Origin: Candidatus Nomurabacteria bacterium
GTDB taxonomy: Bacteria > Patescibacteriota > Minisyncoccia > Phycocordibacterales > UBA10002
DNA length: 24,185 nt
Direction of reading: 5' to 3'
NCBI GenBank assembly: GCA_943354745.1
Contig: CALRDB010000010.1
Location: 1-24,185 of the forward strand
Below are positions 9,874 to 17,304 of this stretch, piece by piece. A program made the position numbers and the translations under genes. Within the stretch, counting starts at the first letter, position 1. The number at the start of each line of letters is the position of its first letter. The notes below the pieces were generated by a model. The model saw nothing but the letters and a program-made list of their open reading frames with translations, had not been told where the DNA came from and ran no database searches.

Positions 9874-10920
9874 ATGAAAAAAGCCGTTCTGCTAATTAGT
9901 TTTCTTGTATCGTCGTATGGTGTATATGCACTGACGAATGCGGAGTTGGGAGCACAGCTTGCAACGCTTGAACTGGATGCTAAAAAAATTGAGGCAAAAT
10001 TGAGTTCAATCGAAACGGGTTCAGCTCAGTGGGACAAGCAAGCACTCTTGACGGATTTGACTAGAATTACAGGAGAAACAGTAGTCATTAAGACAAATAT
10101 ATTAGCACTTACACCAGTGCTAGAGAAACCGCCACTGGCAGTCTGTACGCCGAACACTCCTCAAACTAAAGATGTAGCTTGTCCTCTGGGTGAGGAAGGT
10201 AAAATTTCACAGACAAGGATTTCAAGTTGTCCAGGACCTACTTTTGGGGGGTGGACGACCACTTCAAATTCATGCAAAAAAATCTGTACGCCGTTGCCAT
10301 CAGTAACGGAAAGCTTATCGTGTCCTTCAGGTGAGCAAGGTACCAAGTCACGGACAAAGAGTTCACTTTGTCCGGGGCCTACATGGACAGATTGGAGCAT
10401 CACAAGTAACTGTAAGGTTACCACCCCTGCGGCTGGAGCCGCAAAGGTAGACCAGGGTACAGATAGTAAGACAACTGTCGCCACCACTGGGGGTGGCGCC
10501 ACAGGTGCAGTAGGACCAATTGCTCCCGCCGGTTCGACAGCGCTTCCTTCACCTCTTCCTGCGGCGGATACGGGTGCAATTACCGCATCCCCTTCGTCGC
10601 CACCTAGTGATACGGATATGACCATCCCGGGATTCCTTGGTCGCCTCAGTGGGGTTTTGGACAGTATTGTACCGTTCATCATCGGTCTTACGGTATTCAT
10701 CATCATCTGGGGAATCTTCAACTACGTCACTCATGCGGCTGAGGAAGAAAAACGCGCTGAAGCGAGAAGTCTTATTATCTACGGAATCCTCGGCGTCTTC
10801 TCCATGCTCTCGATATGGGGTTTCGTAAATATTTTGCTGAATACGTTCACTCTCGAGAGGCAGATAAGACCGGGAGATCTTCCTACGGTCCCTACTGTCG
10901 TAGCCCTACCCCCTCGGTAA
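9874..10920 (+). CDS. Cys-rich ectodomain fused to a VirB2/TrbC-like T4SS pilin domain
   Basis: This 348-residue protein starts at ATG 9874, five bases after the previous stop. An upstream in-frame ATG at 9802 lies inside the previous gene and would bury the signal peptide (MKKAVLLISFLVSSYGVYA), so I reject it. After a helical stretch (about 22-80) come two Cys-rich repeats (91-134 and 138-180) sharing CTP, CP-GE-G, CPGPT--W and TSN-C, loosely like thrombospondin type 1 repeats. A Pro/Ala/Thr-rich linker (about 183-250) leads to two membrane helices (about 262-285 and 299-322) joined by a charged AAEEEKRAEAR turn. That layout is typical of the T4SS pilin domain common in Patescibacteria. Known members are usually short, so the long ectodomain is unusual. 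A surface adhesin or pilus-tip role is inference. Confidence 0.75.
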   Translation: MKKAVLLISFLVSSYGVYALTNAELGAQLATLELDAKKIEAKLSSIETGSAQWDKQALLTDLTRITGETVVIKTNILALTPVLEKPPLAVCTPNTPQTKDVACPLGEEGKISQTRISSCPGPTFGGWTTTSNSCKKICTPLPSVTESLSCPSGEQGTKSRTKSSLCPGPTWTDWSITSNCKVTTPAAGAAKVDQGTDSKTTVATTGGGATGAVGPIAPAGSTALPSPLPAADTGAITASPSSPPSDTDMTIPGFLGRLSGVLDSIVPFIIGLTVFIIIWGIFNYVTHAAEEEKRAEARSLIIYGILGVFSMLSIWGFVNILLNTFTLERQIRPGDLPTVPTVVALPPR

Positions 10921-10925
10921 CCTTT

Positions 10926-10953
10926 TTGGATTTTCTCGCTTTTGAGTTACAAT
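10926..10953 (+). promoter_or_regulatory. Possible promoter upstream of ftsE
   Basis: TTGGAT (10926-10931), 16 nt, then TACAAT (10948-10953) resembles a housekeeping promoter. It would give a leader of about 115 nt to ATG 11076. A second candidate, TGG plus TATTTT (11057-11065), ends 10 nt before that ATG and would give a near-leaderless mRNA. The 155-bp spacer shows no gene. Confidence 0.35.
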
Positions 10954-11075
10954 GACCATACGAACTACGATTGCGATACGAAAGCGCGAGAGTGTAACAC
11001 GCCGTTCGTCTTACGGACTTATTTACATGAGCGCGTGTGTGGGTGCGCTTCAACATTGGTATTTTGTATCTGACC

Positions 11076-11756
11076 ATGATTTCATTTGATAAAGTCTCAA
11101 AAATCTATAGTGACAACTCAGCGGCACTCGATGGGGTGTCTTTAACGATACAACCAAAGGAATTTGTCTCCATTGTAGGGAATTCGGGAGCGGGAAAGAC
11201 GACTCTTCTCAAGCTCATCCTAGCGGAAGAGTACCCTACGAGCGGAAATGTGCTTTTCGACTCAATGGATGTCCACAAGTTGAAACGTCGCAAATTGTAT
11301 CAGTACCGACGCAAAATCGGGGCAATATTTCAAGATTTTCGCCTACTTCCCAACAAGACTGCATTTGAAAATATTGCGTTCGCAATGGAAATGGCCGGTC
11401 GTTCTGAAGATGAAATTGCAGCCGATGTTCCGTATGTACTTGAGATGGTTGACCTCGGCAACAAGATGTGGAATTTTCCTAAGGAGCTTTCAGGAGGAGA
11501 AAAGCAAAGGGTAGCCATTGCGCGGGCTATCGTCAATCAGCCAGATCTTATCATTGCGGATGAGCCTACTGGGAATCTCGACCCGGTGAATACGCGCGAG
11601 ATTGTGCAGATCTTGAAAAAGATACATGACCTCGGAACCACAGTGATTTTGACTACTCACAACAAAGGGGTGATTGATTCGCTTGGGAAGCGGGTAGTCA
11701 CTCTGGAAAGAGGGAGGGTGATTCGGGACGATCCTCACGGCAAGTATGTGTTGTAG
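11076..11756 (+). CDS. ftsE: Cell division ATP-binding protein FtsE
   Basis: FtsE is the ATPase of the FtsEX complex, an ABC-type machine at the inner face of the division septum. It controls peptidoglycan hydrolases through FtsX rather than transporting a solute. The 226-residue protein has Walker A GNSGAGKT (35-42), a Q-loop (IFQDFRLLPNKT), the signature LSGGEKQR, Walker B LIIADEPTGNLD and an H-loop TTHN, all intact and in order; the length is normal. I start at ATG 11076 (MISFDKVSK), where FtsE homology begins. The in-frame 11037 start adds 13 residues without counterpart. ftsX follows after 159 nt, whereas these genes usually touch or overlap. Confidence 0.95.
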   Translation: MISFDKVSKIYSDNSAALDGVSLTIQPKEFVSIVGNSGAGKTTLLKLILAEEYPTSGNVLFDSMDVHKLKRRKLYQYRRKIGAIFQDFRLLPNKTAFENIAFAMEMAGRSEDEIAADVPYVLEMVDLGNKMWNFPKELSGGEKQRVAIARAIVNQPDLIIADEPTGNLDPVNTREIVQILKKIHDLGTTVILTTHNKGVIDSLGKRVVTLERGRVIRDDPHGKYVL

Positions 11757-11836
11757 GATAACTATACTTTCCGGAATCTCGAATACAGAATACCGAAAAA
11801 CAAACAGCAAGAGAAAGCTAAAAGCGTAAAGAATTG

Positions 11837-11842
11837 TATAAT
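11837..11842 (+). promoter_or_regulatory. Candidate -10 box in the ftsE-ftsX spacer
   Basis: A perfect TATAAT preceded by TTG lies 73 nt before the ftsX start and suggests that ftsX can be transcribed on its own. No good -35 box was found at 17 nt. The same spacer contains AGCTAAAAGC (11816-11825), a 10-base word also found in the in-frame repeat of pyrG, and a short GAATACaGAATAC repeat near 11780. Confidence 0.35.
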
Positions 11843-11915
11843 AGGATTTGGTTTCTCGTTTGACTATTCAGTATTTTTCGAAACTACGTATTAGATATTC
11901 GATATTTTCATTCTT

Positions 11916-12842
11916 ATGCTCTGGACTTCAATCAAACGCGTCATTCGAGGGGGAGTGGTAAATTTCTACCGCGACGGATTCGTCTCGCTCGCTTCGGTTT
12001 TCATAATGACCGTTACGCTCTTCGTGATGGGGGGCATGGTTTTCCTTTCCGCGACACTCTCGGCGTCGCTCGAAGATATAAAGAATAAAGTGGATGTAAA
12101 TGTGTACTTCCTGACGAAAGCTTCCGAGGTAGAGGTCAGGGCTGTTCAGAGTGCGCTACGGACGCTCCCTGAAGTAAAGGAGGTTGAATACATTTCACGA
12201 GAGACAGCGCTTGAGAACTTCCGGAAACGACACGAGAATGATGAACTAACTCTCCAGGCGCTTAATGAACTTCCCGACAACCCACTTCGTGCGGTACTTA
12301 CGGTGCGTGCAAAAGAACCTTCTCAGTACGAAGGTATTGCCGCATTTCTTAAGAATGATAACGCCCTCTCGAGTGGCAGTAAGTCGATTATTGACGAGGT
12401 GAACTACTATGATAACAAAGACGCTATCGATAGGCTCACCCGGATTATACGTGCCACCGAGCGTCTAGGGTTTGCATTGGCGATTATACTCATCATTATT
12501 TCTATTAGTATTGCGTTTAATACTATCCGGTTAATTATCTATATTTCTCGGGAGGAAATTGGGGTTATGCGGCTGGTCGGAGCAAGTAATAAATACATTC
12601 GTGGGCCGTTTATTATCTCAGGTATTTTGTACGGAATTAGTTCAGCGTTTCTTACCCTTGCTCTCTTCTTTCCCCTCACGTATTATCTGGGGGATTCGAC
12701 AGAGGCGTTCTTCAGCGGTCTTAATCTATTCAGGTACTACCTCGCGCATTTCGGAGAATTCTTCCTGATTATTACCGGTTCCGGCATTGTTCTAGGGTCC
12801 ATTTCAAGTTTCTTGGCGGTCAGGAGGTATTTGAACGTATAA
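11916..12842 (+). CDS. ftsX: Cell division protein FtsX
   Basis: FtsX is the membrane partner of FtsE, coupling ATP hydrolysis to cell-wall hydrolases outside the membrane. The 308-residue protein has the family layout: a short cytoplasmic N-terminus (SIKRVIRGGVVNFYRDGFVSLAS), a first membrane helix (about 22-46), an extracellular domain (about 47-180), then three helices at about 187-212, 230-255 and 280-300. A conserved cytoplasmic turn (ISREEIGVMRLVGASNKYIRGPF) lies after the second helix. The ATG at 11916 gives the expected N-terminus; no Shine-Dalgarno site is visible. Assignment is secure from topology, conserved turn and position after ftsE. Confidence 0.93.
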   Translation: MLWTSIKRVIRGGVVNFYRDGFVSLASVFIMTVTLFVMGGMVFLSATLSASLEDIKNKVDVNVYFLTKASEVEVRAVQSALRTLPEVKEVEYISRETALENFRKRHENDELTLQALNELPDNPLRAVLTVRAKEPSQYEGIAAFLKNDNALSSGSKSIIDEVNYYDNKDAIDRLTRIIRATERLGFALAIILIIISISIAFNTIRLIIYISREEIGVMRLVGASNKYIRGPFIISGILYGISSAFLTLALFFPLTYYLGDSTEAFFSGLNLFRYYLAHFGEFFLIITGSGIVLGSISSFLAVRRYLNV

Positions 12843-12920
12843 CAGATCACTGAATCACTAAATAACCCAAGCAAAGATTACTTTTTTGTCATCCAGTTAT
12901 TCTGTCATAAGTCATACGTT

Positions 12921-14612
12921 ATGAGTGGAGTCAAACGACACAAATATATATTCGTTATCGGCGGTGTTATGTCCGGTGTCGGGAAGGGAATTGCATCATC
13001 TTCCATAGGGCTATTGCTTCAGGCAAAAGGCTTTTCGGTTAATCTCGTCAAAGTCGATCCCTATCTTAACGTAGACGCGGGAACGATGAACCCCACTGAA
13101 CACGGTGAGGTTTTTGTTTTGAATTCTGGCCTTGAGACCGATCAGGATATGGGGAACTATGAACGATTTTTGAATAGAGATCTTTCATCAGAAGATTACA
13201 TGACCAGCGGGCAGGTGTATCTCACGGTACTTAAGAAGGAGCGTGCGCTCGAGTACAAAGGAAAGTGTGTGGAGGCAATCCCTCATGTCACTGAAGAGAT
13301 TCGCCACCGTTTTATCCGTTCGGCTGAAGTGAGCGGGTCGGATATTACTGTTGTGGAAATCGGTGGGACAGTTGGCGACTATCAGAATATGATGTTTATC
13401 GAAGCGGCGCGTATTTTGAATCTCAAGAACCCTGACGATGTCGCTTTTATTCTCGTCTCGTACCTGCCGGTTCCTGGAAATATCGGGGAGATGAAGACAA
13501 AGCCGACACAGAATGCCGTTCGCCAGCTCAATTCCTACGGCGTTCAGCCTGATATTATTATTGCGCGGAGCGCGACTCCGCTCGACGCGAAGCGTAAAGA
13601 GAAGCTTTCGATTTCGTGCAGTGTCCCTGAAGAGAATGTTATTTCCGCGCCAGACATTAGCAGTATCTATGATGTACCTATTAACTTCGAGAAGGAGAAG
13701 ATGGGTGAGATTTTGCTGAAGACACTCCGCCTGACGACACGCGTGAAAAAGGATGGACTCACCACGTGGAAGAAATTTGCGAGCAGTGCGCATGGCGCTA
13801 CAGAGGAGGTGAAAATTGCGGTGGTGGGGAAGTACTTCGACAGTGGAGACTTCGTGCTTTCCGACGCGTATCTCTCTGTTATAGAGGCGCTTAAAATTTC
13901 CGCCTATAAAGTGGGGCGTAAACCGAAACTTACGTGGGTGAACTCAAAGGAGTTTGAGAAAGGGACAAAGGAAGTCTCTATGCTCAAAGAGTTTGACGGT
14001 ATTTTGGTTCCTGGAGGTTTTGGTGAGAGTGGTATCGAAGGCATACTGTTGGCCATTCGGTTTGCGAGAGAGAATAAGATTCCGTATTTCGGACTGTGTT
14101 ACGGTATGCAACTTGCTTGTATCGAATACGCGCGCAACGTACTTGGTCTCGCTGAGGCTACGACAACGGAGATAGACTCAAAGACGACACATCCAATTAT
14201 CGACATTATGCCAGAGCAAAAGAAGCACATGGCGGAAGGAAAATTTGGTGCAACGATGCGCCTCGGCGCCTATCCTTGCGAGGTGAAACCAAATACAACC
14301 GCATTCGATGCGTATTCTGATCCGGGAAGCTATAAGCTAACAGCTAAAAGCTATAAGCTAATCTCCGAACGACATCGTCATCGATATGAGGTGAATCCAG
14401 AGTACATTACACAGCTCGAAAAAGCCGGCTTAGTATTTTCCGGGAAGTCTCCCGATGGTGTCCTTATGGAAATTGCCGAACTTCCGAAAAAGGTTCACCC
14501 GTTCTTCCTTGGTACGCAATTTCACCCTGAACTCCAAGCGCGACCTCTCGCTCCGCATCCCCTTTTTACCGCCTTTCTCAGGGCAGCGATTGGGCAAACT
14601 AAGGGAAAATAG
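12921..14612 (+). CDS. pyrG: CTP synthase, with an in-frame repeat insertion
   Basis: CTP synthase makes CTP from UTP, ATP and glutamine in the cytosol. The 563-residue protein has the N-terminal amidoligase domain (P-loop region GGVMSGVGKG; VDPYLNVDAGTMNPTEHGEVF) and a C-terminal class I glutamine amidotransferase domain with nucleophile Cys393 (GLCYGMQ) and His535/Glu537 (QFHPE). The conserved ERHRHRYEVNP segment is preceded by SDPG followed by a duplicated SYKL heptad (residues 470-483). Bacterial homologues such as B. subtilis PyrG, as I recall them, have only about six residues in the whole linker where this one has 17, so about 11 are extra. An extended -10 (TGT then CATAAG, 12903-12911) ends 9 nt before the ATG and may drive a near-leaderless transcript. 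Confidence 0.95.
   Translation: MSGVKRHKYIFVIGGVMSGVGKGIASSSIGLLLQAKGFSVNLVKVDPYLNVDAGTMNPTEHGEVFVLNSGLETDQDMGNYERFLNRDLSSEDYMTSGQVYLTVLKKERALEYKGKCVEAIPHVTEEIRHRFIRSAEVSGSDITVVEIGGTVGDYQNMMFIEAARILNLKNPDDVAFILVSYLPVPGNIGEMKTKPTQNAVRQLNSYGVQPDIIIARSATPLDAKRKEKLSISCSVPEENVISAPDISSIYDVPINFEKEKMGEILLKTLRLTTRVKKDGLTTWKKFASSAHGATEEVKIAVVGKYFDSGDFVLSDAYLSVIEALKISAYKVGRKPKLTWVNSKEFEKGTKEVSMLKEFDGILVPGGFGESGIEGILLAIRFARENKIPYFGLCYGMQLACIEYARNVLGLAEATTTEIDSKTTHPIIDIMPEQKKHMAEGKFGATMRLGAYPCEVKPNTTAFDAYSDPGSYKLTAKSYKLISERHRHRYEVNPEYITQLEKAGLVFSGKSPDGVLMEIAELPKKVHPFFLGTQFHPELQARPLAPHPLFTAFLRAAIGQTKGK
14328..14361 (+). repeat. In-frame 21-bp-period direct repeat within pyrG
   Basis: AGCTATAAGCTAA occurs at 14328-14340 and again at 14349-14361, separated by CAGCTAAA. 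The 21-bp period equals seven codons, giving SYKLTAK then SYKLISE. The repeat lies in a surface linker just before the conserved RHRHRYE motif. It is built from AGCTA/TAAGC words like those in the non-coding ftsE-ftsX spacer, so it looks like a repeat that landed in the gene and kept the frame. Confidence 0.85.
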
Positions 14613-14676
14613 TTCACATCACTTAATCTTGGTATCGCTCACCTTCGACCTCGCGCGCCGCTGGAGACATCGTGGG

Positions 14677-14692
14677 TTTCTGAATTCAGAAA
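14677..14692. promoter_or_regulatory. Perfect 16-bp palindrome in the pyrG-14794 spacer
   Basis: TTTCTGAATTCAGAAA is a perfect palindrome lying 101 nt before the next start codon in an otherwise empty 181-bp spacer. It could be an operator for a dimeric regulator or a small transcript-end hairpin. No T-run follows, so I do not call a terminator. Confidence 0.25.
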
Positions 14693-14778
14693 GCAGAGCC
14701 ATCAACATGCTCAATGCTCGCGTACTCACTGCTATTTAGCGTCGGAGAAGACTGTGGATTCTCAGAGTCGAGTGAACG

Positions 14779-14787
14779 TGTCATACT
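14779..14787 (+). promoter_or_regulatory. Extended -10, leaderless promoter of the 14794 gene
   Basis: TGT then CATACT (14782-14787) is an extended -10 element ending 6 nt before the ATG, so the transcript should start at or next to the start codon. A weak TTCTCA sits 17 nt upstream. Confidence 0.55.
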
Positions 14788-14793
14788 GGTTTT

Positions 14794-15351
14794 ATGGAAC
14801 AGTTTAATACTTCCTTCTTTCTAACAACACTCCATCTTATCGGAGTAGCGGTTGGTCTTGGGGGAGCACTCTTTGGAGACCTCCTTTTCTTTTCCGCAAC
14901 CAGGAACGGCATCATCTCACTTCCGGAACTCCGACTCATAAAGAAGGATGGGAACTTTGTGATGATCGGGCTCCTCATCCTCATTGTTTCCGGCACGGGC
15001 CTCTTCCTCCTGCAACCTGAGAAATATCTTGCTTCCACTAAGTTTCTTTCCAAGATGGCGATTGTCCTCGTACTCACCGTTAATGGCCTCATCTTCCACC
15101 GAGTGCATTTCAAAACGATGAAGAAGCTTGTCGGCGTCAGGCTCCGCGAATCGCGTGTCTTTAGGCGCGTGAGCGCGGGGCTTTTCATAAGCGGGGCCGT
15201 TTCGCTCACATCTTGGCTCTGCGCGCTCGCCCTTGGTTCACTTCGGTCCTTGCCTTTTTCGGTCTTCGAAATACTGTCGGTGTATACACTAGCACTTGGC
15301 ATGGCAAGTATGAGCGCGATGTTTCTACGCCGTCGTTTTTTACAATCGTAG
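14794..15351 (+). CDS. Integral membrane protein of unknown function
   Basis: A 185-residue, strongly hydrophobic protein with about five membrane helices (roughly 8-32, 53-73, 83-103, 127-150 and 157-176). Histidines occur in or near membrane segments (TLHLIG in the first helix; GLIFHRVHF after the third), as in some small haem- or copper-handling membrane proteins. That is only a resemblance and I do not assign a function. The first helix is glycine-rich (GVAVGLGGALFGD). It is monocistronic by its own -10 box, between pyrG and the aldolase gene. Confidence 0.75.
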   Translation: MEQFNTSFFLTTLHLIGVAVGLGGALFGDLLFFSATRNGIISLPELRLIKKDGNFVMIGLLILIVSGTGLFLLQPEKYLASTKFLSKMAIVLVLTVNGLIFHRVHFKTMKKLVGVRLRESRVFRRVSAGLFISGAVSLTSWLCALALGSLRSLPFSVFEILSVYTLALGMASMSAMFLRRRFLQS

Positions 15352-15441
15352 TTTTCTGTGTCAGAAGTTGGACGAATGCTTACAAAAACACCCTGGATTT
15401 TGTTGCAGTAGATACTAGAGCCTATTAACCTTACTGTTACC

Positions 15442-16470
15442 ATGACAGAACTTACTCACATCGTTTCGGCATTACTCGCGCACGGCAAGGGTATTCTCGC
15501 GGCAGACGAGAGCGATTCGACCTGTGCCAAGCGGTTTGATACGTACGGCATTGAGAAGACCGAGGATATGCGTCGCACGTGGCGTGAACTTCTTTTCGGA
15601 ACTCCCAACGTTGCAAAAGGACTGTCCGGAATTATTCTCTACGACGAAACACTAAGGCAGAAAGCGAGTACTGGTGAGCCGTTTCCTGAGTTTCTTTCGA
15701 AGCGCGGGATTCTTTCTGGAATTAAAGTTGACCAGAAAACTGAGTCTCTCGCGGGGTCACCAGAGGAAGAAGTAACGAAAGGTCTTGAAGGACTTCAAGA
15801 TAGACTTACCGAGTATGGGCGTCTGGGGGCAACCTTCACCAAATGGCGCGCGGTTATTCGGATTGGAGAGGGGATACCGACCGAGCAGTGTCTTCGCGAG
15901 AATGGAAAGCGCCTCGCGCTCTACGCGAAGGCCTGTCAAAATGCAGGGCTTGTACCAATTGCCGAACCCGAGGTGTTACTTGAGGGAACTCATACACTTG
16001 CCCGTTCGGAAGAGGTTTTGACCAAGACACTCGCCGTGATGTTTGAAGAAATGAAAAAGGCCGAGGTCTCACTTTCCGAAATGATTCTTAAATCCAGCAT
16101 GGCACTCCCGGGAAAAGAGTCCCCTCAACAAGGTTCGGGGCAAGCAGGTGAGAAAGCGAGTCTGAAAGAAATTGCAGAAGCAACACTCCGAGCGTTTGCT
16201 GCCTCGGTTCCGCGTGAAATGCCCGGTATTGTATTTCTTTCCGGAGGGCAGACTCCTCTAGAGGCGACAGAGAGACTAAACGAAATCGTGAAAGAGGCGA
16301 AGAAGCAAGAACTCCCCTGGCGCATTACGTTTTCATATTCGCGTGCGCTTCAAGAACCGGTCCTGAAAGCATGGTCAGGGAAAACCGAGAATGTGACGAC
16401 AGCGCAAGAAACCTTCGAGAAGCGTGTCGAAGAAACTGCTCGAGCGTCAGAAGGAAGATATAGCCATTGA
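15442..16470 (+). CDS. Fructose-bisphosphate aldolase, class I
   Basis: This 342-residue enzyme cleaves fructose 1,6-bisphosphate into glyceraldehyde 3-phosphate and dihydroxyacetone phosphate by a Schiff base (glycolysis/gluconeogenesis, cytosol). Animal-type class I landmarks are all present: AADES (Asp22), GIKVD (Lys95), TKWR (Lys134), AEPEV (Glu175), Schiff-base Lys217 in ILKSSM, and FLSGGQ further on. After PGKES, residues 228-235 (PQQGSGQA) form an extra stretch before GEKAS-EIAEATL. Removing them restores the spacing I expect of bacterial relatives, and the underlying DNA is repeat-like. No Shine-Dalgarno site is seen; GATACT (15411-15416) could be a -10 box giving a leader of about 20 nt. 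The stop codon lies inside a terminator-like hairpin. Confidence 0.93.
   Translation: MTELTHIVSALLAHGKGILAADESDSTCAKRFDTYGIEKTEDMRRTWRELLFGTPNVAKGLSGIILYDETLRQKASTGEPFPEFLSKRGILSGIKVDQKTESLAGSPEEEVTKGLEGLQDRLTEYGRLGATFTKWRAVIRIGEGIPTEQCLRENGKRLALYAKACQNAGLVPIAEPEVLLEGTHTLARSEEVLTKTLAVMFEEMKKAEVSLSEMILKSSMALPGKESPQQGSGQAGEKASLKEIAEATLRAFAASVPREMPGIVFLSGGQTPLEATERLNEIVKEAKKQELPWRITFSYSRALQEPVLKAWSGKTENVTTAQETFEKRVEETARASEGRYSH
16123..16146 (+). repeat. In-frame 24-bp repeat-like insertion in the aldolase gene
   Basis: Exactly eight codons (PQQGSGQA, residues 228-235) separate PGKES from GEKAS. The DNA around it carries CCCC...AAC-aag-GTT-C-GGGG (16121-16140), an imperfect palindrome, followed by CAAGCA. 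It resembles a class of dispersed CCCC-TC-ACAAG-TCGGGG-type palindromes that I recall from bacterial genomes; this is from memory, not a search. The insertion sits about 10 residues after the Schiff-base lysine, in a loop. Confidence 0.65.
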
Positions 16471-16500
16471 TTGAAGACAATCAATGGAATTTCTAATTTA
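16464..16500 (+). terminator. Terminator-like hairpin after the aldolase gene
   Basis: CCATTGATTG (16464-16473), loop AAGA, and CAATCAATGG (16478-16487) form a perfect 10-bp stem, followed by the AT-rich AATTTCTAATTT. The aldolase TGA (16468-16470) lies within the left arm. The T tract is interrupted, so termination strength is uncertain. Confidence 0.5.
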
Positions 16501-16519
16501 CCTAATTCACCTAATTTCT
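16493..16519. repeat. 9-bp tandem repeat, three units
   Basis: CTAATTTAC, CTAATTCAC and CTAATTTCT follow one another directly between the aldolase hairpin and the ATG at 16524. The AT-rich array fills the place where the promoter or translation start signal of the next gene would lie. Confidence 0.7.
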
Positions 16520-16523
16520 AAAA

Positions 16524-17288
16524 ATGAATTTACTTGAAGTTGCTACTGAAGCCGCGAAGAAAGCGGGCGCGATCATTGATGGGTATTTTGAAACCGGCAT
16601 CGCGCGCGAGGTCAAAGACGATAAGAGCTTCGTGACCGCTGCCGACAAAGAGGCTGAGGCCGCTATTATTTCGCATATTAAGAAGCATTTTCCCGATCAC
16701 AGTATTTTGTCCGAAGAGAGCGGAGCAGAGACACAAAACTCGGCCTATCAGTGGATTATCGATCCACTTGACGGTACGGCCAATTTTGTGAATGGTATCC
16801 CCTTGTTTGCCGTCTCGATTGCGGTACTTAAAGATGGAGTGCCTGTCGCGGGAGTCATTTATCAGCCTGTTGGAGACTCTCTCTATACAGCTGAAAAGGG
16901 GAAGGGCACTTTTTGGAACGGAAAGAATGTCCGGGTATCGGACGGTGATACGGAACACGCTGTCATCACGTTCAGTCCCGGGAAGAAAGCGAAGAATCAA
17001 TTAAATACGTTGTTTTCAAAGGCAGAGGGATTCGTTAAGTCAAAGCGCTATCTCGGATGTGCGGCACTCGACCTTGCCTACGTGGCGCGCGGCGGAACCG
17101 AAGGTGTCTTTTTCCTTGGGTTAAATAAATGGGACTATGCGGCGGGAGTGCTGTTGGTTACAGAGGCAGGGGGAATGATTACTGATTGTTTTGGCAAGCC
17201 ATGGGTATTTGGTGCCAGTGACTATTTTATCGCTTCAAACGGCAACATTCATGACGCACTCCTAAAGCTTGCCACGGTGGCAAGATGA
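16524..17288 (+). CDS. Inositol monophosphatase family phosphatase
   Basis: This 254-residue enzyme belongs to the Mg-dependent, lithium-sensitive phosphatase family (IMPase, FBPase and CysQ-like). The metal and substrate motifs are intact: SEESG (Glu64/Glu65), WIIDPLDGTANF (Asp80, Asp83) and NKWDYAAGVLLVTEAGG (Trp203, Asp204). The exact substrate (inositol phosphate, fructose bisphosphate or PAP) cannot be told from sequence. Its place after the class I aldolase makes a gluconeogenic fructose-1,6-bisphosphatase role conceivable, but this is inference. The reading frame starts just after a 9-bp tandem repeat and has no Shine-Dalgarno site. It converges on the HAD gene with a 16-bp gap containing the small inverted repeat AGGGA-gtcta-TCCCT (17291-17305). 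Confidence 0.9.
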   Translation: MNLLEVATEAAKKAGAIIDGYFETGIAREVKDDKSFVTAADKEAEAAIISHIKKHFPDHSILSEESGAETQNSAYQWIIDPLDGTANFVNGIPLFAVSIAVLKDGVPVAGVIYQPVGDSLYTAEKGKGTFWNGKNVRVSDGDTEHAVITFSPGKKAKNQLNTLFSKAEGFVKSKRYLGCAALDLAYVARGGTEGVFFLGLNKWDYAAGVLLVTEAGGMITDCFGKPWVFGASDYFIASNGNIHDALLKLATVAR

Positions 17289-17304
17289 CGAGGGAGTCTA
17301 TCCC

